A DNA stretch of 10,532 nt. Origin: Nannocystaceae bacterium (GTDB taxonomy: Bacteria > Myxococcota_A > Polyangia > Nannocystales > Nannocystaceae). The notes under the pieces were generated by a model. The model had not been told where the DNA came from and made no database searches. It saw nothing but the letters and a program-made list of their open reading frames with translations. Within the stretch, counting starts at the first letter, position 1; each line of letters opens with the position of its first letter. Location: the NCBI GenBank assembly GCA_016763875.1, contig JAESSZ010000005.1, positions 1-10,532 on the forward strand, written 5' to 3'. Shown piece by piece: positions 6,485-10,532 of the stretch. Position numbers and translations under genes: made by a program.

Positions 6485-8374
6485 TTAGGGCCGACGACGA
6501 CGCCAGAGTATCGGCAACATCAGCAGGCCCCATGGGACCTGTCGCGGGTCGGTGCGACAGCCGTTGCAGCCACCGGGATCGTCATCGTTCTGCCCGGGGC
6601 CGCCGGTCCCATCGACGCCCGTTTCGCTCGTTGTCGTGGTCACCACGCTGCCGCCGGTCGAATCAACCGTCGCGGGGCCAGTGCTCGACAGGGCACCCGT
6701 GCTGGAGTCCCCGGTCGTGTTCGCACCAGAGCTCGAAGCCGCGCCCGTGGTCCCCACGACAGCACCGAATCCGACAATCGGGATCTCGAGCACCTGCTCG
6801 GTAATCGTCATTGCCGGAGCGCCGCCCGCAAGATCGAACAACGTCGCCACATCGGCACCGGCCGCCAGTCCTTCGTCGCCGAGGAAGTCGATGTATTCGG
6901 GCGTGTTGATCAGATACCGCAGCCGCACGGTGACCGTCAGCAGATCGTCCGTACCGTCCGCAGGCGTCACATCCACGATGTCGGCAAGCCCGTCGAACGC
7001 GTAGGTGTGCTGATCGAAGTTTGGCCAGGTGCCATCGCCCTGGAGCGTGTAGCGGTCGCCAACGGGATCGGTCTGCAGATCGGGGAGCAACCCCAACGGA
7101 GGGATCCGTGAATCCACCACCCAATGGTTGTTGCGCAGCAGATGGAACGTGGTCCCGTCGGCAAAGTCCTCGCCGATCGCCTGATACGTCCGCAGCTGGG
7201 CGTCCTGTTGGATCCCGCCGCGGCCGTCCCACGCGCCCGAGCTGGCCACGACTTCCCCGCCGTACTCCGCGACGACCTCGAGCCACATCACACGGCCCTC
7301 GGAGTAACCCGACGGCAACTTATGGCCGCTGTTGTTGGTCACGGTGACCGCCAGTCCCGCCAAGCCATCGCTCAGATCAACGTCAGATGGCCCGTCCACG
7401 GCCAGCGACGCGGCCGTGGGCAAAAATGCGCCCATCGACTCGAGCGTTGTCTCGAAGAACGCGTCGGCGATGGCGTTGGTGCCTGACGATCCGTACTCCT
7501 CTTGCAGCAACTGCACCACGAAGCGATTGGCGCCGACTAAATCGTGGCGCCTGCCCCCCGTCGCATGGCTATAGAAGTTGGCAAACTGCGCGCATCCCGG
7601 CATGTCGACCACTTGCGGCATGTGGCAGTCCTGACAGCTGACGAAGTCCTCGCCCGGGACAGCGTACGCGCTATTGACCCACTCGCTGTAGGTCCGCTGT
7701 TCGTTGAAGGTAACGCCGAGGCCGACGCCAGCGTCGTCGACGCGCTCGCGCTCCGTCGTCACATCGTGGCAGGTCCCGCACATCCGCGAGGTGCCGATGT
7801 ACGGATCGTTGATCCATGAGTGCGGCGGTTCGGGCACGCCATCGGTGAAATCCCACGGCCCCCGTCGCGGCACGTTGGTTCCCACGACCACATCGTCCAG
7901 CGAGTACATCGCATTGCCGGGCTCGACCTCCAGGTCCTCGACGAGCCGGTGGCACAGCATGCACTCGACGCCCTCTTGCTGGGCTGGCGTCAGATCGTCC
8001 ATGGCCGTGGCACCACCGTTGCCCTCCAAGAACGCCCGAGGCGAGTGACAACGAATGCAAAGCTCCGTCTCGCCGGGCGCATCGGCGTCGGCAACCGCGA
8101 CCCCGGCCCAAAACACTGGATCGCGGGCGGCGTTGGCCATGAGCGAACCCTGCCAGGTTCGCAGCGGCGCGTAAGGGGCGTCATCGCTGTCGACGTCGGC
8201 GTTATCGTAGAGGTGGCAAAACTCGCAGTTGCTAGGCCCGAACAAGGGGTTGGTCAGGCTCGTTGTCGGAGCCGCCTGTGCCGTCGCCGGCGACAGTAGA
8301 GCCGCCCCCGACACAACAGACCACGCGACAGCCCCTGCGACAGACCGGCCGACACGCCAAGAGTGCGCCAACAT
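6485..8374 (-). CDS. Pentahaem c-type cytochrome with MYXO-CTERM-like tail
   Basis: A 629-residue exported multihaem cytochrome, probably for electron transfer outside the inner membrane; partner and substrate are unknown. It begins with a signal peptide (ending near ATAQA-APTTS). Five CxxCH haem sites follow at about residues 50-54 (CEFCH), 106-110 (CIRCH), 138-142 (CMLCH), 199-203 (CGTCH) and 247-251 (CQDCH). Next comes a beta-rich region with NNSGHKLPSGYSEGR, a motif seen in other multihaem cytochrome family proteins. A Ser/Thr/Gly-rich linker then leads to a tail with GGCNGC, a hydrophobic stretch (WGLLMLPIL) and RRRR, resembling MYXO-CTERM surface sorting, though with CxxC spacing. ATG 8374 is preferred over a GTG at 8395 because it yields a clean signal peptide. 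It starts seven bases after the severed tail of the FG-GAP gene and converges on tonB with an 11-base gap. Confidence 0.88.
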   Translation of the reverse strand: MLAHSWRVGRSVAGAVAWSVVSGAALLSPATAQAAPTTSLTNPLFGPSNCEFCHLYDNADVDSDDAPYAPLRTWQGSLMANAARDPVFWAGVAVADADAPGETELCIRCHSPRAFLEGNGGATAMDDLTPAQQEGVECMLCHRLVEDLEVEPGNAMYSLDDVVVGTNVPRRGPWDFTDGVPEPPHSWINDPYIGTSRMCGTCHDVTTERERVDDAGVGLGVTFNEQRTYSEWVNSAYAVPGEDFVSCQDCHMPQVVDMPGCAQFANFYSHATGGRRHDLVGANRFVVQLLQEEYGSSGTNAIADAFFETTLESMGAFLPTAASLAVDGPSDVDLSDGLAGLAVTVTNNSGHKLPSGYSEGRVMWLEVVAEYGGEVVASSGAWDGRGGIQQDAQLRTYQAIGEDFADGTTFHLLRNNHWVVDSRIPPLGLLPDLQTDPVGDRYTLQGDGTWPNFDQHTYAFDGLADIVDVTPADGTDDLLTVTVRLRYLINTPEYIDFLGDEGLAAGADVATLFDLAGGAPAMTITEQVLEIPIVGFGAVVGTTGAASSSGANTTGDSSTGALSSTGPATVDSTGGSVVTTTTSETGVDGTGGPGQNDDDPGGCNGCRTDPRQVPWGLLMLPILWRRRRP

Positions 8375-8381
8375 CGGACGC

Positions 8382-8654
8382 CTACAGGGTGACACGGCGG
8401 CGACGCCGAAGGATCAACGGGAGTAAGAGCAGACCGAGCCACCCCGTACCGCCCTGCCCGCGGGACCGGCAGCCGCAGCCGTCGTCGCTGTCGTCATCGG
8501 TCGCGGCGCCACTGGTGCCATCGCCCGTGCCGCTATCGTCGCCTTGAGGGGGTAACGTCGTCGCCACGCCGGACGCTCCAGCGGTGTCCTCGGCGCTGCC
8601 CGTGCTGTCTTGCGCGGCGCCACCGGTGTCGGTACCGCCAGTATCCCCGGTCTC
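8382..8654 (-). other. Severed MYXO-CTERM tail of the FG-GAP/MopE protein
   Basis: Below the TAG at 8655-8657 the same reading frame stays open for 90 codons to a TAG at 8382-8384. It encodes a Thr/Gly/Asp-rich linker (ETGDTGGTDTGGAAQDSTG and so on), then DDGCGC, a hydrophobic run (GWLGLLLLPLIL) and five arginines. This is a classic MYXO-CTERM tail: Cys-x-Cys, membrane helix, Arg cluster. It must have belonged to the upstream protein, since a tail with no exported domain has no use. No good start codon with a ribosome site opens it. It ends seven bases before the cytochrome ATG, as expected for an operon. Readthrough of the TAG would give a 686-residue anchored protein. Confidence 0.82.
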
Positions 8655-10442
8655 CTAGCCGCCGCCACTTGAGGTGCCAGAACATTCGACGTCTTCGTCG
8701 GCCTCACCGTTGCAGTTGTTGTCGGCGGTGTCGCAAACCTCAGGATTACCAGGAAAATTGTTCTCGTCGGCATCGTCGCAGTCGGTGCCCAGCACGACGT
8801 ATCCCTCGGGCGCCACGCAGCCTTCCGCGGTGATGCGCGCGTCCCCAAAACCGTCGCCGTCGCCGTCTGCGTAAAACGTCTCGGGACAGCCTTCCATCAC
8901 GTCATGCACGGTATTGACCGCGGCGTAGTCGAACGTGTCGACTTGCCCCGAGGGCCAGCTGATCGTGACGGTGTCGATGGCCTCGACTGAGCCGAGGCCA
9001 AAGTGACGCATCAACGTATTGCTGATGCCGTAACTCTCGCCCGCGCGAACCTCTCTGACCTGCGTTCCCCAGGGCCCGGTGATCTCGATCCGCGCGCCCA
9101 CGGCACTACGGTTGCTCTGGTCACCGTGCAGTCGGAAGGCGATCCAGTTGTTGTCGTTGCCCGGGTTGAGCAACAGGCGGTCGGGGTTATCGCTCGGGCT
9201 GTTGTAGCTGAACGCAAAACCCGCAAGCACGTCCATCTGGCCGTCGTTGTTGAGGTCGCCGACCACCGCGCTGTGGATACCGAGGCCACCGGTTGGGAAC
9301 GGGTCGACGGCCCGCGTGAACGTCAGATCGCCGTTGTTCATGAACAGGCGATGCTGACCGTCGTTGCCCGTGACCAGGAGGTCGATAAAGCCGTCGTTGT
9401 CGAAGTCTTCGAAGTGGTTCTGGATGCCATTGCCCATGCTGCCGAGATCGGCCGCGATGCCCGCGCTGGCGGTGATCTCGGTGAAGGTCCCGATCGCCTC
9501 CCCCGGCCCGTCGTTGCGATACAGGATGCTGAGCTGGTCGTGGTTGATCAGGAACGCATCGAAGTCCCCGTCGTTGTCGATGTCGCCGAAGTCCAGCGAC
9601 CATGATTGCGCCAACGGTCGCAGACCCGCCGACTCCGCCACCTCGGTCCAGTTACCGTTGCCCTCGTTGCGGAACAACAGGTTGGTTCGCCGCCCACTAA
9701 GCGGATCGTTGTTTCCGAGGCTGCACTTGGCGATGTACAGGTCGAGATCGCCGTCGTTGTCGTAGTCGCTCCAGATCGAGCCGTAGTTGCCGGAGTTGTC
9801 CGACGGGATCGTCGACACCGCGCTGATCAAGCCCGGCGCATACGTGAACTCCCCGGTGCCATCGTTGCTGTATGGCGCCGAGAGGCCGTTGTCGTGACAG
9901 GCGAAGACATCCAGCGAACCATCATTGTCGATGTCGACGAAGTTGGAGCACTGCAGAAACACCCCAGGCGGCGGAAAACCGGGGCTGTCGGGCGGCGTTT
10001 CCAGCGTTACGGATGTAAAGGTCGTGCCGTCCGCACTGGCGGTGAGGACCTTGAGGCCATTGTAGGCACCACCGGTAAAGATGTCGGTGTACCCGTCGTT
10101 GTTGACGTCGCCCAGCGAGAGGCTCCACGACGACCCGCCGACCTCGCCGAATTCGTAGCGTTCAAAGCTACCGTCGAGCTGCTGGTACTCGATCTCAAGG
10201 AACTGGGTGTCGTCCAACCGAACGATGTCGTCCAGGCCGTCGTTGTTCATGTCGGTGATGCCCAGCGCCACGCCGCTGGTCATCGAGCCGTTGACGAGTG
10301 CCGCGCTGCCGTCGGTGAACGGCTCGATGGCGTGCGCAGACGAGGCTGCCATCGGGCTCGCCACGGCGACGAGTGCGAGGATGAGGCCCGCACGGGCCGA
10401 GCGGCCGCGAAGACGAAGTGTTTGTTGCAGTCCAGCCGCCAT
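8655..10442 (-). CDS. Secreted FG-GAP/VCBS repeat, ASPIC-UnbV and MopE-motif protein, cut by an in-frame TAG
   Basis: A 595-residue exported protein of the CRTAC1/ASPIC-UnbV type. The signal peptide ends at about AHA-IEP (residue 38). Seven FG-GAP/VCBS calcium-binding loops follow (DMNNDG, DVNNDG, DIDNDG, DYDNDG, DIDNDG, DFDNDG and DLNNDG, each closed by D-x-D or a similar pair), building a beta-propeller. An ASPIC/UnbV domain spans about 446-512 (SAVGARIEITGPWGTQVREV, then FGLG and ISWPSGQ). Last comes a MopE-like putative metal-binding motif at 523-582 (YADGDGDGFGD, GTDCDDADE, PEVCDTADNNCNGEADED). A role in adhesion, metal binding or surface structure is likely; no enzyme is recognised. TAG at 8655-8657 ends the frame, yet a full surface-sorting tail continues in frame downstream. 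ATG 10442 is chosen for its signal peptide; the frame is open further to the window edge and the ribosome site is weak. Confidence 0.87.
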   Translation of the reverse strand: MAAGLQQTLRLRGRSARAGLILALVAVASPMAASSAHAIEPFTDGSAALVNGSMTSGVALGITDMNNDGLDDIVRLDDTQFLEIEYQQLDGSFERYEFGEVGGSSWSLSLGDVNNDGYTDIFTGGAYNGLKVLTASADGTTFTSVTLETPPDSPGFPPPGVFLQCSNFVDIDNDGSLDVFACHDNGLSAPYSNDGTGEFTYAPGLISAVSTIPSDNSGNYGSIWSDYDNDGDLDLYIAKCSLGNNDPLSGRRTNLLFRNEGNGNWTEVAESAGLRPLAQSWSLDFGDIDNDGDFDAFLINHDQLSILYRNDGPGEAIGTFTEITASAGIAADLGSMGNGIQNHFEDFDNDGFIDLLVTGNDGQHRLFMNNGDLTFTRAVDPFPTGGLGIHSAVVGDLNNDGQMDVLAGFAFSYNSPSDNPDRLLLNPGNDNNWIAFRLHGDQSNRSAVGARIEITGPWGTQVREVRAGESYGISNTLMRHFGLGSVEAIDTVTISWPSGQVDTFDYAAVNTVHDVMEGCPETFYADGDGDGFGDARITAEGCVAPEGYVVLGTDCDDADENNFPGNPEVCDTADNNCNGEADEDVECSGTSSGGG

Positions 10443-10511
10443 CTCGGCACGACGGTACCAGTGCGCTGAAGTCCTCGAAACGCAGTTCCTCGGTGGATCC
10501 CCCGCCCCTCT

Positions 10512-10524
10512 GCGCTAATAGCGC
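10512..10524. promoter_or_regulatory. Perfect palindrome upstream of the FG-GAP gene
   Basis: GCGCTA-A-TAGCGC is an exact 6+1+6 inverted repeat, about 70 bases upstream of the ATG at 10442 and at the edge of the window. Its position suits an operator for the minus-strand unit. The loop is too small for an RNA hairpin, so a DNA-binding site is the more likely reading. No known consensus is recognised. Confidence 0.35.
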
Positions 10525-10532
10525 TCATTGCA

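Noticed and set aside
6552..7004. Plus-strand frames opposite the cytochrome C-terminus
   Set aside because: Five CxxCH motifs, a signal peptide and a sorting tail establish the minus-strand gene; the plus frames are low-complexity shadows.
8382..8567. A separate small gene starting at the GTG at 8567
   Set aside because: It lacks a ribosome site and begins inside a linker continuous with the upstream protein; it is better read as the severed tail of that protein.
9606..10469. A 287-codon plus-strand frame opposite the FG-GAP protein, and a similar one at 9003-9605
   Set aside because: Val/Arg-rich antisense of Asp/Asn-rich repeats in GC-rich DNA; the minus strand carries a signal peptide, seven FG-GAP loops and an ASPIC/UnbV domain.

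Overview
The window is GC-rich and looks like chromosomal DNA of a myxobacterium, most likely of the Nannocystis/Plesiocystis/Enhygromyxa group. The evidence is two C-terminal tails of the MYXO-CTERM type (Cys motif, hydrophobic helix, Arg cluster), Thr/Ser/Gly/Asp-rich linkers before those tails, an Asp-rich lipoprotein, several TPR proteins and an ASPIC/UnbV plus MopE-like surface protein. The taxonomic call is an inference from protein style, not from a marker gene.

Layout. Bases 1-1017 (+) hold the C-terminal part of a TPR protein whose start lies outside the window. It converges on an SGNH/GDSL-hydrolase lipoprotein (1046-2113, -). A divergent intergenic region (2114-2395) carries a tandem direct repeat, two hairpins and a candidate promoter. 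Next on the + strand come a BamD-like outer-membrane assembly lipoprotein and a small TPR protein. In the given sequence these two read as one 578-residue frame, but the BamD gene most probably ends at its own TGA (3370-3372) in another frame, and the TPR gene starts at a GTG (3377) behind a strong ribosome site. After a 311-base gap comes a compact ExbB-ExbD-TonB operon (4444-6473, +). It converges on a two-gene minus-strand unit: a secreted FG-GAP/ASPIC-UnbV/MopE-motif protein (from 10442) followed by a five-haem cytochrome c (8374-6485).

How the genes fit together. Most products belong to the cell envelope. BamD assembles outer-membrane beta-barrels; ExbB-ExbD-TonB transmits the proton-motive force to such barrels; the two minus-strand proteins are predicted to be exported and held at the surface by MYXO-CTERM tails, together forming a possible surface redox or metal-handling pair.

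Two genes look broken in this sequence. The BamD gene has a frameshift near its end (about 3254-3273). The FG-GAP gene has an in-frame TAG (8655-8657) that cuts off its MYXO-CTERM tail, which remains intact in the same frame down to 8382. Two lesions in 10.5 kb may reflect sequence errors or real decay. I see no tRNA, rRNA, CRISPR array, insertion sequence or phage gene. The most unusual intact protein is the TonB, which has six cysteines just outside the membrane and two more in its C-terminal domain.
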